Shown: positions 1 through 13,690 of the stretch, in pieces | Position numbering within the stretch: position 1 is the stretch's first letter | Layout: each line of letters starts with the position of its first letter | Source of the DNA: Alitta virens | Lineage: Eukaryota > Annelida > Polychaeta > Phyllodocida > Nereididae | DNA length: 64,000 nt | Reading direction: 5' to 3' | Assembly: GCA_932294295.1 (NCBI GenBank) | Contig: OW028575.1 | Location: 13,582,058 to 13,646,057 of the forward strand | Translations under genes and position numbers: made by a program | The notes under the pieces: generated by a model | The model's input: only the letters and a program-made list of their open reading frames with translations | Database searches by the model: none | What the model was told of the DNA's origin: nothing

Positions 1-1769
1 CGAGTGGAACCTCGCTATTGCGACCCTCTGTGGTTTAATGTTTGGCATTGTTTTATTGCGGATATCTTTTGGATAAGGTATTTAGCCAGATGACTTGCAA
101 CCACTGCGTCTCCAAAGTCACTCATTCATAGAGACAGACTTGTGATATTCTCTTTCTATATCCAGTATTTTTCTGTACACACCATAGCCAGACATTAGCG
201 ACATTACGGATTAAAACTTCAATAACTTAAGCTAGCCTTCGTACCCTCACCCAACTCAGATGCATGCTAGAGTATTTGGCAATAAGTAATCACAGTCACA
301 GTGATGGACCTGGTGTGGGCCCTCTGATACATATATATACCGTATTGTGAGATGGCATTAATTCCAATGTGGGGTTACTGTAACATCACATGGTATGATT
401 GTATTATTTCTTCAATGAAAACATTCTTGAACATGTGAAATAGTCAACTTCCTTTCTTTTGTTAGATGTTTCATTCACATCTTTGAAATTTTCGTCAGGA
501 TCCATGACGCTGGGAGGATTCCTCAAGCCTCCGAGGATCGTTGTTTTTTACTCCAAAAGGATCAAAATTACTCGGGGAGGAACATAAACGTATCTCCAGA
601 GTGAACATTGATAGATAGGAGTTCAAATTTCTTATATGTTGTAAAAGCATCTTTTAGTAAGGTGGTGTTATTATGGGGTCTCATTGTGTGTTGTATATTC
701 ATCATGGAAATGCTAATCTGGTCAATTTATCTCTTTAGTACTTCCTGGAAGTTCCAATCAACCTAAAAGGGAAAAGACAACATATAGATCACTGTGACCT
801 ATGTGATGAAAGTTTGTCTTGTCCAACGTAAGGCACAGTATCTTTCCAGCTCATCAACTTGAAAGACAACCCCCACAAAAGACTGTCTGACTATCCTACT
901 CATTTTGACACATTCATCTTCTAGAGAATGACAGAGATTGATCCACTGTCCATTAACAAGATTAAGAACTTGAATAGAAGAGAATTGAAACCACAAGTCC
1001 AGGATCAGGACCAGTATCTGAAAATTGCATTTCAAAATGGAATTTGAATACCGAGCACTTTTTTAGTGCAATAATGAGGAAGAACTTCTTCAAACTTCAA
1101 ACTTGCAATGATACTCCTTAAAATAATTGACAGAAACACTTAACAGACACATTAACTAGACAACTAGACAGAAAACCATATGGGTGGACACACACAGACT
1201 TGAAGGAAGTAAAATTCAAAGACCAGCAGAGACAAATATACAGCAAGGAGGCGGAGAAACAGACTCAACATAGCAAGGATGACCATAATATTATGACAGG
1301 AAAATAATATGCAATATTAAAATTCTTAATAAATACAACATTTGGATTGTCGCTATCTTTGGTCACCTCTTGCTCAGATGTTGAATGCCCATTGCCCAAT
1401 ATACCACTCTCTGATTGGGAATTTAACCCAAGAGTTGATAGAGAAGCACAGTCAAACCCATAAGGCTCTTCCACTCGAGATCAAGAGTTGATCACTCTAG
1501 AACCGGATATAAACTCTCTATCGGATATCCCATATAATCCAAACAGGACATGACTCAATTTGCTGCTGACATTTAAACACTGGCAATCTCCTGAGATCGA
1601 TCTTAGGACCTAATTCGATCTCTAACCTGATCAGCTGGGCACTCTGAAGACACGATTATGCATGATGGATAGTTACCATGTGTGGTGTCAGTGACCCTCT
1701 GAAGAAACATTGCCACTGGTATAACATGGGATGTACAAATCCACCACAATATGGTAAAGTACATTATAC
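1..1769. other. No recognised feature
   Basis: AT-rich DNA. Only short chance frames (none over 80 codons), no splice-supported exon and no repeat shared with the rest of the window that I could see. Confidence 0.5.
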
Positions 1770-3128
1770 CACTCACGGTGTAATTTAGCATTATGTATGC
1801 CGTTATACCCCACAATCAGTTGTATACCATATAGAAAAGCCATGTGGTATAGCCTATGTGGTATACATGTGTATACTACATGGCTTACCTTACAAGGATG
1901 GGAAATGTATACCACATACTTCTATGTATGGCAGGCCAATGACAAAAAATCTCTTTTTGCAGCTAAGCGCTTCGCCGTTTAAACTAGCGCCGCCGCTTTA
2001 AAACAATATTCGGAGTCACAATTTTACCACCATTCAAAAGATAAAATTGTCAGCTCCCTAAAAAAATTTAAATTTTTGAAATCGGACAAGAATTAACGAT
2101 TCCAGGAGCAAAAAACGTAACAGAAAGTCAATGATCTGTTCAGTCCACAGATACAAGCCATTGTGTGGCTGTGTTGCTATGGGCAACGTCACAGGAGCGT
2201 CATCGCTTCGGTAATACAATCGAATAATAAGGAACAATAAAACATTTTCTGTCCAAATCTAGTATAAAAAACAATTCTGACAAGAAATATTTAACAACTG
2301 GTTTGTAAATATCATTTCATAATTTTTTTTATTAATGTGAAAATGTCCCAGAAAGTTTTGAAGTGATGACGTTGTTGACAGTTATGCAATGCTCTGATTG
2401 GTCAATGGCAAAAATTAATATTCATGAATTTTTTCTATACTACATGAATGCATAGCCAGACAGCTCAACTAAAAGTGAAAATTGTGGGGTATAAATAAGA
2501 CCCAAGTGGATATGTGGTATATTTTTATATTCCCTCACTTGTGGACAGATTGGCTTCAGAATTCACTCGTGGCTAACGCCACTCGTGAATCCTGGCCAAT
2601 CTGTCCACTCGTGGGGAATATAAAAAAATACCACATAACCATTGGGTCTTATTATAGTACATATCCTTATGTACAACAGTTAGCCAGTTATGCTGTGCTG
2701 GGATTGGCAGGCTAGATATCATAAATTCAGCGAGTGCAGGCAATTTTAGCGATCTGACTTACTTGCATGTTTCCTTTAATAACTTCGTCAATTTTCATCA
2801 GATTTTTTTAAATTTTAACATTTTCTGAAAGCTACGGTCATCTTCTATTTGGACACAATGAACTAGATGAATTGTAGATGGTGAGCTTTTTTCCCCGTGA
2901 ATCGTAATTTGGAAATAGAAAAACTGTACAGTAGAATTATTTTATTTCTGACACTTGGATGGGGTTCAGTGGTACACACAATTACACAATGGTTGATTGT
3001 GAGACATAAGGTATGTTCACCCTCGAATGTTATGTACAACTCGGCCTATCTGCCTCGTTGAACATTGACATTTTCGGGTGTACATTTCTTCATGTCTCAC
3101 ATGTAACCATTGTATAATTGTGTAGCAT
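1770..3128. repeat. Compound dispersed repeat, long copy
   Basis: It contains GTGTAATTTAGCATTATGTA then GCCGTT near 1783, two internal hairpins, GTTAGCCAG near 2680, TTTCTGAAAGCTACGGTC near 2821, GTGAATCGTAAT, ACTGTACAGTAGAATTAT, and GTACACACAATTACACAATG then GTTGATTGTGAGACA near 2971. All these landmarks recur in the same order at 57800-58125 with a shorter middle. The last part (2975-3126) is itself an imperfect inverted repeat. It is a transposon-like family without coding capacity. Confidence 0.7.
2490..2656. repeat. Near-perfect 80-bp-arm hairpin
   Basis: ATAAATAAGACCCAAGTGGA, TATGTGGTATATTTTTATAT, GTGGACAGATTGGC and TTCACTCGTGGC on the left are mirrored on the right by GCCACTCGTGAA, GGCCAATCTGTCCAC, ATATAAAAAAATACCACATA and TTGGGTCTTATTAT. 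The loop is only a few bases. It lies inside the 1770-3128 repeat. Confidence 0.85.
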
Positions 3129-6100
3129 ATAGTGGAACCTAGAATCATGATCACTCATATATATATCAATACAGTGAAAACAAAGAGTATTTGTATCTTT
3201 ATTTTGCACAGAGAAAATTATAAGTCCTGTTTGACTTTGCTGGTTAGGCTGGCTATAGACACCAAATGTTAGAATTTTTAACACTGGAACTGCCTTATTA
3301 TATATGTTTAAATGAAAAAGAATACATTTCAATAAACTGTATCAATATCCCCTAATGCAAATTTTCAAATATATAGAAATTTGTAGAGACATTATAAATT
3401 TGGAAGGTTTAACTTGAAACTTGCCAGGATAAACATCAGATGATAAATGGACTTTCTGGATCCAGTTTGAAATACCTGTTGAGACATGACTTTGATATCA
3501 GGTTATTTGGCTTTTCTCAATAATGTTAGTATTTTATTCTTCTATTTAAGGGAATCACAATATACCAGAAGCATACAGGGTAAACTCAGATAGTGTTTCT
3601 GACAGTTATGTACAGATGCGTAAGATGCAGATGCTTTTATGCAACTTTGATCATTATGGCAGGCATCTATTGTTGTCAACATTCAATACATGGAGTTTCC
3701 CTGTGGTCTACCATGTTACCATGCTTTTCTTGTATATGGCTTTAAACCTTTGGTCTTTTCAATGTTATACCATTTGTATAATTGTATAGTATGCCATTGG
3801 TTGCTCTCGGTAAAGTCTACTTCCCCATTGTCAATTTATTATTGAGCATGATATTTTCATGAAGAATGGGCATGTTATTTTGTAAAAAAAGGCTATGATT
3901 TCCATGAAAATAAAAATCAGAAAATACTTTTACAAAAAATTTGATTTTGAGGGAAATTCAAAAAGGCATGTGATTTTCATGGAGAAAATGTTTATTGGAC
4001 ATATGATTTTTTTTTAATGAAGAATTGCTGATTAATAAAACTAAATACTCTACAGAACATCCTTATAATGAAAAAAGTGCAAACTGACTGCAGATAATAT
4101 AATTTATATGTATTTTTGTGAAAACTTTGCAATTTGTCAATTAATTTAAAATCAAAATTATGGAATTTTATATGATAGCTGTGAACTGCTTAATTGAAAT
4201 TCCCTTTTAATGATAATGTACATCTTAAACTTCATATTCTCATAATGACTTTCAGAGGCAGATCCAAAGCATTTTGATAGACAGGACGACAATTATGCCA
4301 GTCATCTACCACATATCTCTGTCAGAACCTTTTGGATCCACTCATCGATGCCATTATACTCCAAGTTTCTGTCCATTCTTGAAAAACTCCACATAATCTT
4401 TGAGCTCAATTTTGATATCCTCATCAGAGATCCCAAAATCTTCAATATTGTAAACATGTTTGCTGTGTTTGTGTTGAGGATTTTCCACAGTGTAGCGCCG
4501 CATGTCTTCTTCAACTTCCGCTAATCAAAATGAGAGTAAACCTGCTTCACTCTTGCTATTGGGTCCTTGAGCATCTCTGTATATCCCTTTGTGAAACAGT
4601 GTTCCTGTCGAAGGTGGACCATTTTATATAATGATTTATTAGTAAAAAATATATTACCACTGGAATAATGGTATCCCATGTATGATCAAACCCCTAACTT
4701 TTTAGAGGTCACCTTCACAAAGTATCTGTTGGTTATTTGCAATGCAAATATTGAATTATTTACATAAAATGTAAGCAATAAAGGCCAACTGTAAATAATT
4801 ACCTCATTGCTGAGGTACAAGGTTTACTATGAAAATATAACCCACAATATTTACTGATAATGGCCACAATAAGATAACTTCAATTTAACTCTGTGAAGGC
4901 GTTGTATACTGGTTTTTATTAAGACTGCAAGTCTTCTTAGTGGACCATTATTTAGACTGTATCTGTTCAGTTATTAAGAGTCTGTGAGTTTTTATAAAGC
5001 ATTATCTGCCAAAAACCGCCAAATCTAACACTTTGGTTCTGTCACACTTTGTCTTCATCATTTTTGCAATGGGCCTCAAGTCCAAAATGTAGATTCACAA
5101 CTTCAACCTGACAAAGACAGATAAATCTTGTCCATATTGCTAGATATCTATCCGGTAAATCAATCAATCATGATATGAAGTCAGATAAGACCAAACATCT
5201 GTGGTGCATGGGACTCCCATAAATCGTTATCGTATCAAATGATATATTTTCCAAAAATGTACCACGCTCTGAAAGTTTAAAAAAATTACCAATGTAAGAG
5301 CAAGAGCGTCAGAAAAAAATGTAAAATCCTAGGACTTTGTCTATTAACAAGAGTTGAGTTTGCAGCATTAGCTAAATGGTGGTTTCTAACATCTATAGTC
5401 ATCGATCAATGACGATCATTTAAAAGAAAAGAAAGAAAACTTTGTGTAAAATTACTCTTTTATTTCAAATGTAAATTGCATTACAGTAACATTTTGCCTT
5501 GTGCCCATATAACCATTATTATATTTTCAATAAACCGATCATAAAATACTTGTATAGTGTTACAACTTAATCCGAAAAAAAACAAAGAAAGAAACACTTT
5601 TGTCTCCTATTCAGAAAGAAGGAATTGACGACAGCAGACGATTTGGTTTGTCAAGGACGCAATGCCAGACTGGTGACTGATTAAACTCATCTTATAATGG
5701 ATAAAAGGAGAAATTAATTCGTGTTGTGTCCACATGTTTGCTTTGATTAATAGATTAATTATCAAAATGGCTTGAACGAATGTCTAACAAAATATCAACA
5801 CAAATTGGGAATAATTAACGTTAATTCATTTTAGCCAACGCCGTATAAGGTATGTTCAAGATGTTATTTAGCCTGGGAATAATACACCAAGGAGATATCT
5901 CTAGGGCGTGATTAATGAGGTTCCAGTGTCGGATGAACACCTCCTCTAATTAATCAACTTGTTTTTAAAGTCTTCTTTGGAATCTGGCTGGCGTCACACT
6001 GAAGTCAGCATGCATAGCAAATACTTGAGTAGGTCCTAAATTTCCACGTAAGATGCAGTAGTTTAAGATGAGTCAGCAATTGACCGGGTTCGATTCACTG

Positions 6101-7616
6101 CTTCGTCACTTTTAGCTTAGTAAACCTATCCACCCTTTGGGTTTATGTGAGTATGTTCGAGTAAAAATTAGCCATATAGAATCTAAGCCACATCATCTCA
6201 TCATTACGCTTGTCTACGACAGCCGGTATGATTACACATCGTCAGATCAGGATCAGTGACCCCTGTTTGCAAAAGTAGTATATGGTTGAGTAACATATAC
6301 CAAGTTAATAAACAACTGTTACACTTAATCTGCTGCCTTAATTGCTCGTCATGGTTCGCTGAGCGCGTCAAAGCAAAAACTTTATTATCGATTTATTCTT
6401 AAAAAGAAAAGGGTGATTACTTTTCATGCTTATATCAATTTATTTTTTAAGTCGGTCCACAATGTGCACTTTCCTTGTTCTTGGACGGCCTATCGCAGCC
6501 TTATAAGATTACACTTTATCATTGCAAACGAAGCATAAGAAAGAGAATGGTTTTTGAATTCACGTTCCATATTAAAAATTAAGATTTTACTTATTGGCAG
6601 AATGGGATGTCCGTCATTTTATTTCAAGCCTGCATAAAAAAAAAACAAAAAAAATCTCATTTAGGCCTATGACAATGCTGTAAAAACGGCCTGTCTTTAC
6701 TAAGTGATGTATAAATGTAGTTAAATCCTCAAAAACTGCAGAAATATGCCGCTCTGGCAACATTATTATTCGATTAATGCTCCTAATTCATAAATAATCT
6801 GATCAATGTCACCATATCTGTCATGGATGTTGTGACATCTTCCTTGATAGCATTTTGAGATTCTGGACAGGCTGTCAAATATTCTGATTCAGGTGATAAC
6901 CGAATGCGATTTTGAAATGTGGAGATTTTGAAAATGGAATTTGCAATGGGTCTGGTCTCAGGAGCGTATTTAGCTTAATAGAACGAGCCATCAGCTGTTT
7001 TGGAAATTCTTGGACTGATAAGGACTTATTTTATGGTAGCATCAGTTTTGTATTATGAAGAAGTTAGCAACCACAGCTGAACATTGAATTTAATCTCAGA
7101 ATGACTGCCGCAGTGCGGAACAGTGATTAATTGGTTATCTTCATCATAGTATTTCACAAGGCACACGTATATAGGCCAGACATTGTACAATCACCTTATT
7201 AGTCTGGTGTGATTTCAGCATTTCTTTGTATTTTGTGAATTGATTATACCGGTTAAAGCCTTCAGAATGAAGACATCCATGGAAGTTTATATTGATAGAC
7301 AGCATTGACCATTCATCTATTCAAAATATGCTCTAATGCAAAAGTTTTTCAATAGTCCAGTTGATACATTACTTTGAATACGTGGGGTCACTTCTATTCG
7401 CATATATGCTTGCTCATTCAGCATTGTTCAGCTTGTGTATCCAGTGTATGTTGGTGACACTTATTAAATTTGGGCCATTGACCCTTTATGAGCATGAACA
7501 CTGACCTGTATCATCAGTCCACAGCTCCCCAAGCCATCTGGCGTTTGCCTAATTCATCTAACCTAGTGGTGCCTTCATGCATAGTGATTTTTCAAAGAAT
7601 ATCCCATTTCCTATGC
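3129..7616. other. No recognised feature
   Basis: 4.5 kb of AT-rich DNA with unusually few open frames, the longest about 80 codons. No gene, RNA or terminal inverted repeat recognised. Conserved non-coding elements cannot be judged from one sequence. Confidence 0.5.
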
Positions 7617-7913
7617 AGTTGGGTGGTCTAATGGTAAGGCGCTCGCCTGCTCCTGTAAAGGACCTAGGTTCACTCTCAGTTCCGGGCACCTTTCATGAGC
7701 TACACCCAGGATGTCGTTCAGATGAGACATTAAATTTGCGGTCCCTCGTACTCAGTGTCTATGCTGAGGCAAGTAAAAGATCCCACACATGGGGTAAACG
7801 TGTAACATTGGTGGACTCTGCCTCTCTCTCACCTCATCAATCAACCCTTGATTTGCGTCAAGAACTTGCCTTAGAGGGCTGCACTCCCAAATCTATCTAT
7901 CTATCTATTTATC
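7617..7913 (+). repeat. tRNA-derived SINE, full-length
   Basis: The tRNA-like head has an A box (TGGTCTAATGG, 7624-7634) and a B box (GGTTCACTC, 7667-7675), the internal RNA polymerase III promoter. A body with CATGAGCTACACCCAGGATG, TCAGTGTCTATGCTGAGGCA and AAGATCCCAC follows, and then a tail of TCTA units at about 7892-7911. Parts recur at 8651, 43990 and 49500. The overlapping 128-codon frame is a by-product. Confidence 0.82.
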
Positions 7914-8019
7914 CTGCACTGTTTTCTGATTTCCGACCAAGTTACTTGGGAAATAACAGATAGTTTCATAAAATAGGCACCAATTGATAGTATGTTGTCA
8001 TTGTTGACAATGCTTGAAA

Positions 8020-8412
8020 GCACACTGCAAAAAATGAGGATTTCCAATTGCCTAGTCTTGTGGTTTCTAAAACAAACTTGTCATTATTCCCGTGGGTTCT
8101 GCCAACTGCTCATTTGGGACACAGTCTCCAGATCATGAACGCAGTCCATTTCTCCGACATGTTGAGTCAGATGACATGTCGTGCCAGCAGATAAACAAAC
8201 ATCGGCACACTTCCCATCAGGGTGTTTTTTCATCAATCAGAACTTCGGAGAGCTACTCCATCTCTTCCTAACTGCAATAATTCAAATAATTTTTTATTTA
8301 AAATTTCCCTGCTTTTTCCAGACATTCCATGAACATTTTGAACATGATTTTTGCGATAGTTCTCTGGAAGATGAGATCATGAAGAAAATATGGGGACGTA
8401 AAAACTTCCATT
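8020..8412. repeat. Dispersed repeat, copy 1 (inverted partner at 27146)
   Basis: Landmarks: TTCCCGTGGGTTCTGCC, AACTGCTCATTTGGGACA, ATGTTGAGTCAGATGACATG, AGATAAACAAACATCGGCAC, ACTTCCCATCAGG, CTTTTTCCAGACATTCCATG and ATGATTTTTGCGATAGTT. All are present as reverse complements at 27146-27535. No protein family is recognised in any frame, and no terminal structure is visible. Confidence 0.8.
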
Positions 8413-8650
8413 TACATCGCCAAAGGTAAGACAGACACTGCGAATCTTAAATTTGGAAGTTTGAGTTTTCATGGAATAAAACAAACATGATGTTTCATGA
8501 AAAACACAAACCTGATGGCTACGTTTTGTAGACATAAAATGAAAGAAAAACGTTTTTACATTTTGATAATAAAAATAATGCAGTACTCGCACCTTTTTGA
8601 CTGAAAATAGGACAGGCTAAATTATATCAATAGATATGAAAATTCATTCA

Positions 8651-8897
8651 GCTAGTGGTCAAGGCATTGGTTATCTCATTGGCCAGGTCTGCTAACGGCC
8701 CTGAATTCGTTTCCTGGTTCATGTCATTTACATGAGAATATTAAATTAACTGTGCGTTTTACTCAGTGTCTGTGGTGGGGAAGGTAAAAGATCCCTCTCA
8801 CGGAGTTACATGTGGACTCCAAGCCTTATCTCCTCATATGTGTACCAATGACCATGGATCAGGGGTTAGCACTGAGGCAATACAATACAATACACAG
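8651..8897 (+). repeat. Related SINE copy, diverged
   Basis: It shares the order of the 7617 copy: a TGGTCAAGG A-box-like head, CATGTCATTTACATGAGAATAT, TTACTCAGTGTCTGTGG, GGTAAAAGATCCC, ACGGAGTTACATGTGGACTC. It ends in an AATAC-type tail instead of TCTA. Confidence 0.6.
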
Positions 8898-9896
8898 TAT
8901 GAACCTTTTTAACCGTGATAATTTGGCTTCTTATATGATCAGGTTACCATGGCATTGAGCAGTGACTGTCTGATCAGGTCATACTAAACGTTTAATCAAA
9001 CTTTTTTTTTCTGATCGCCATCTCAATATGGTGATATAAATGTAATACTTATTTAAAAGTTTCAAACTAAGTATTGAATATTTAGCAACTTAACCGAAGT
9101 TTTCTATAATTGCCTTTTCAATTTTACAATTAAATGTTATGAATTTCAATGTTTGACATATTTTTCCATGATCCCACTACATTTAGTCATCTACTGAGTT
9201 GAAAAAAAAAGAAGTTAATTCAAAATTCAGTCACAGGTATGACGATACATTTATCACGCTGTGAAGCTGAAAACCAGTACTTACCAATTAAGTGAATTAC
9301 TGAATCTATTCACGCCCCTTTTGATTGACAATAGGGCGTTTTACATTGATTTTACCCTCCAGGCAATTATCAATCGAAATCCTACACGATCCCTTACTTT
9401 TAGATGCCAATATGATCTGTCCAAATTAGTAGAATGTTCACTGGAGGGCAGCTGAACAAGATCAGAAATAAATCACTCTATTCTAATCACAACTATGAAA
9501 AATATTATTGACCACACTGCAATGCTGTTAATGCAATACTAATGGTACTAATGCAGGGCGAGGAAGTTCAGTTTATGAAATTACCAGTTATCTGCATGAT
9601 TTTGCCCTTTTGTCATGGCCCATTAGGACGGTGCATAATATCAAATAATAACCTTATATTGCCACTGTTGGCATGAAATACATTTTCAAAGGCATTGAAA
9701 GTTATAAAGTGATGGTATAAAATATGTCCATACGATTTTTAGTCATATTTCTGCATTGATATATTTTATCGTGCAGCTCCAAACTATGACGCTTATCTGT
9801 AGCATAAATCCTATTTGTAACTGTATATAAATGACTACATGACATGCTTATATACCTATTGTTATGTCTCCTGTTGTTGACCCTTTTAACAGTTAA

Positions 9897-10110
9897 CCCT
9901 GATAGCATTCCAAATCGGCCCAGCATTGTTTCTATATATATAGGCCACTTCAATTCCCGGTCGAGCCTATGTTGGATGGCTGTTTCTGTCCTAATTAGCC
10001 CATCAGGTGCAGAAATACAGGACGTAAAGTCCTAATCCACCACCGCCACTATAAAGGCCACTGTTGGTACAACATCGAATCAACAACGCCAACGGTTATT
10101 TGTTATTTAG
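9897..10110. repeat. Degraded copy of the GATAGCATTCCAAATC MITE
   Basis: TGATAGCATTCCAAATCGGC then CCAGCATTGTTTC match the end of the 61701 element. AGGCCACTGTTGGTACAACA near 10050 resembles the complement of its centre. No clean right end. Confidence 0.4.
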
Positions 10111-10291
10111 AAAGGCCATTATCATTTATTAGTTTATTGATATGATTTCTGTTTGATTTCGCGCTGCTCCATGATTCTAAGAAAAAAATAAAAAGTTATT
10201 TTGGATATTTTTTTAATACATGACTATGATGAAATATGTTTTAATAGTGATTTTTTTTTTTTTTTCTGTTTTGTCGTACTCTCATGTACGG

Positions 10292-10377
10292 AAGCCAATT
10301 AAGGACATGAGAAAAAAAAAATTTAATTGTATAAACGATTTAGTAAATTGTATATACGAAGTACTAAATCGTACATA
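10292..10377. mobile_element. Terminal fragment of the same foldback family
   Basis: AAGCCAATTAAGGACATGAG, a run of A, then TTTAATTGTATAAACGATTT and AGTAAATTGTATATACGAAG follow in the same order as at 42611-42690, with only a few differences. About one and a half satellite units remain before unrelated sequence. There is no partner arm nearby, so this is a truncated or solo end, and it shows that the family is dispersed. Confidence 0.8.
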
Positions 10378-13300
10378 GGCCTAGATGGCGCGGGCAGTGG
10401 ACTTGTACACAGTATGGAAATAACGTAACTCAAAATTTGATAAATTATTAGCCTTGTGGTTTCCTATGGCAAACGTAGATAAATGTTTATTGTTAAATAC
10501 ATCCTATTTTTCAGATGATTTAAAGGAAATGTACTGAACTTTATCTTCCTTAATTTGTGCAAACATATATTTTGGATCTCAAGCGCACATACAAGCTTAA
10601 CTTGCAACGGTACAAGCTGAAAAAAACAACACGAAAAAAAAAAACTCAAGACATGCAGGAACGCAGCATAACTCGAGACAACTACATTCTTGGGGGTATC
10701 TGGTGTGTGCTTTTACAGCAGATTCCATAAAAGATGTCATATTAAGTTTCCAAGTCTATGAGTTTTACTGTAAGAAGCAGCCCGAGAGGGAATTTTGTAT
10801 ACTTGCTCAATTTTGTGCCATATTGTAGATGTTTCAAAATGTCAACAGTAAGGGAAAAGATATTAGGCTTTCGGAGAAATACTCACTTGCAATGTGTTCT
10901 TGTTCGAATCCCACAGAAAGTAATATCAACGTATCGCGCTTTTCCATTAGTAGAGTACATGTAAAAACATTGTTTTCAAAGTCACCTGACAATATCTGTC
11001 GAGGCCCCAAACTCTTCTCAATTTTACCTTAGAAGCTTTAACAGCAGTACACGTGATTTCAAGTTACGTTAATTACAGGCAATTTATCATTTGTGGTCCA
11101 TTAATCGATTTTGTTTTTATCACTCTGTTGTCAATGACAATGACTAGAAAAAACACTGTCTATCGATTTTATCTTCAAGCCAATAATGAAATAATTCCAT
11201 TCAACAGAACACGAACTGTCACTTTGTAAAATAGTCTGATCCATGCAAGGTAGTGTCAGGATAGACAGAGTGGACTCCTGATTAATGAGTTTACTTTTAT
11301 TATAATATATTAACCAAGGTTCTAAAAGTTGGGACAAACCTGTTTTCAATCATATGAGACCGTACCAATGGAAGATATAACGCATATCGTTATTGTCTGA
11401 AGCAGGGAGTTGTTCCAGTGCAGTGCTGCTTGAACATTAAAGCTGCTTTGTCTGTTGGTTTTTGTACCAACAAAAAAGCTATCCAAATGAAAGAAAATGC
11501 TTCTTACTGATGAATTCGATAATCCAAACTGTCTAGATTGTACTAAATTAGAAATTATTGCCGGAATTTATTACATCGACTTTGTTTACATTTTAGCTAA
11601 TTATTCATTGCAACGTGATGGAGAGCGTCGCCGATTCGCGATTTCAGAGTCGTTTTAAGAAAAATTCAGATCAGAATTGTTTCAATTCATGCAAAAAGCG
11701 AAACACCTGTAGACACATTTTTTTTTATATAATAAACTTGGAATTTTGAACATCGAACGAAAATTGAAAGCACAGAATAATAAAATACATTACGAACCGA
11801 CGACGCTGACGTTCGTTTAGGCCTCGTTTTCATTTCATCGGCCATAAATGATAGGGTATGTTTAATAATTTATAGAGATATAGTGAACCTAGCAAGGCGC
11901 TGATGGCATTCAATCAGTTTTTTGACTGACCAGATAGCCTTGAGATCATTCCCAATCAGGCAATTAACTGAATTATTAGTGTATCTGAGGTCAGAGTGGT
12001 ACGTAGTGTGGCAGAAAAACATCATTTTGGTATTTAAAAGGCAAAATAGTTTCCTTACCTACGGTTGTATAGGACAAGTTAACGAGGTGTGTTCGTCACC
12101 TTTTTATCGTTATCTACCATGCCAAACTTGAGCATGAATGATATATATATATATTTCTCATTGTTCCACATGTGTATACAATCGACGGTCAAGGAGTAAT
12201 CTTCCACATATGATTATGATCTTGAATTGAATTGAACTGGTTTCATTTTGTAGGTACATGATACATACATTTCAAAGATCTTAAAGTGAAAGATATTTAC
12301 AAATTAATTCAACAATCAATTTAAAGAACAAACCCAATACACTTAAAAGAAAAGCTTGTTAGGAAGTACACACCATGAAGTAAAGGAAATACAAGTACAA
12401 AAGAGTAAAGAAGTGGGGAAAAAAATAAGAAGAAGAAAGAATAGATATCTATAATATGAAGAAAAATATAATAATAATAATAAAGATAAATAAAGGACCA
12501 CAGTCAAATACGAACCAACAATTTTATTACATGTGAGATATACGTTTTTATATACAAAGGTTAATTACCCAGGATAACTTGGTCAAAGGCCTACGCTTTT
12601 TTTTAGCTATTAGGTAAGTATATTAAAGGGGTTTTGATTGTTGTAATATAAACTTATTTCTCACTGTGTTCTGAGCATATGGCCTCTTAAATTGTGAATT
12701 GTGATAAAACCATGCAATATTCATTGGTCGTCTACCATAAAACAGTCACCACTGGTGCATTAGGTTTTCATGCACTGTGACAGACAACGGTAAAAAGACA
12801 ATATAAATCAACTATTGTTCCATAGATCTTCATGAGAGCTTTCCACTGAATCATTTAGACACCATAAAACAGCAATGATTGTCAGTATCGTTTATCTTTG
12901 TACTCTTGCCTTCCATCTTCTGTGAATGTTTGCATAAAAGAACTTGGTAAACGAGATAGAAATGGAAAGGAAACAATACATCATTGCACCAGAATAAAAT
13001 GGAGATGACTTACAGATCGTGTGGATTATAGTTTATGATTATAAATATAGTAGGCAGTTGCACACAATTTCGTAATGCACAGTTTAATTGCACGCCTTGC
13101 TATTTGTGGCGTAGTAATACATACAATTGAATGTGCTTTTTAACTTTGTTAAAGAAACATGTAATCTTCCAGTATTTTACTGGCAATTTAAACAAGTAGT
13201 TACGGCTGAAATAATATGACATCCTAAAAAAACTGACACATTCTTATTTGTCTTCTTGTGCACAAGATGCAATTTCCGTGTAAAAAATGCAAATGTATTA

Positions 13301-13489
13301 AATGGAAAGCCAGTAGAATTTCCAGGAGCTAACTCGGAGATAGAACGTAAAATCCTCAGTTAAGTAGAAGATGAAAACACATTCATATTGCATGATAATC
13401 TATCCCTTGAATACCTCAGAACCTGTGCTTGTCATTTAGCAAGATATAAATGCGAGTGAAGATTTCATGTTGCTGTACAAAATCTTAAC
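10378..13489. other. No recognised gene
   Basis: Apart from the deleted MITE at 10713, this is AT-rich with A-rich runs (12420-12490, AATA units) and a short AT run at 12140. No protein homology seen. Confidence 0.5.
10713..10773. mobile_element. Palindromic MITE, copy F (internally deleted)
   Basis: Only the ends remain: TTACAGCAGATTCCATAAAA and, about 20 bp later, GTTTCCAAGTCTATGAGTTT then TACTGTAA. They correspond to the outer ends of copies A and C. Confidence 0.45.
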
Positions 13490-13690
13490 TTGCCCAGAGA
13501 CAAACTGCTTTAGTGTCAAATGTCATCTTTGGTGCCAGGAGGCTCAGACAAATAGCGTGAGGTCTAAGCAACTTCACTGGCCCCTGGCTTATACTTGACT
13601 CTCTGTGACAAGGTCCATGAAATTGATAGGCCATGTGTGGAACCTTGTAACACTGATTAGCCATGGTGTCACCTGGGTTTTCAAAGAGCG
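13490..13690. repeat. Dispersed repeat (inverted partner at 30235)
   Basis: AGAGACAAACTGCTTTAGTG then TCAAATGTCATCTTTGGTGC, ATACTTGACTCTCTGTGACA, AGGTCCATGAAATTGATAGG, GGAACCTTGTAACACTGATT and CCATGGTGTCACCTGG are mirrored at 30235-30400. Confidence 0.75.

Noticed and set aside
7577..7963. 128-codon plus-strand frame
   Set aside because: It lies across a tRNA-derived SINE including its A and B boxes and tail; the frame is not kept in the other copies.
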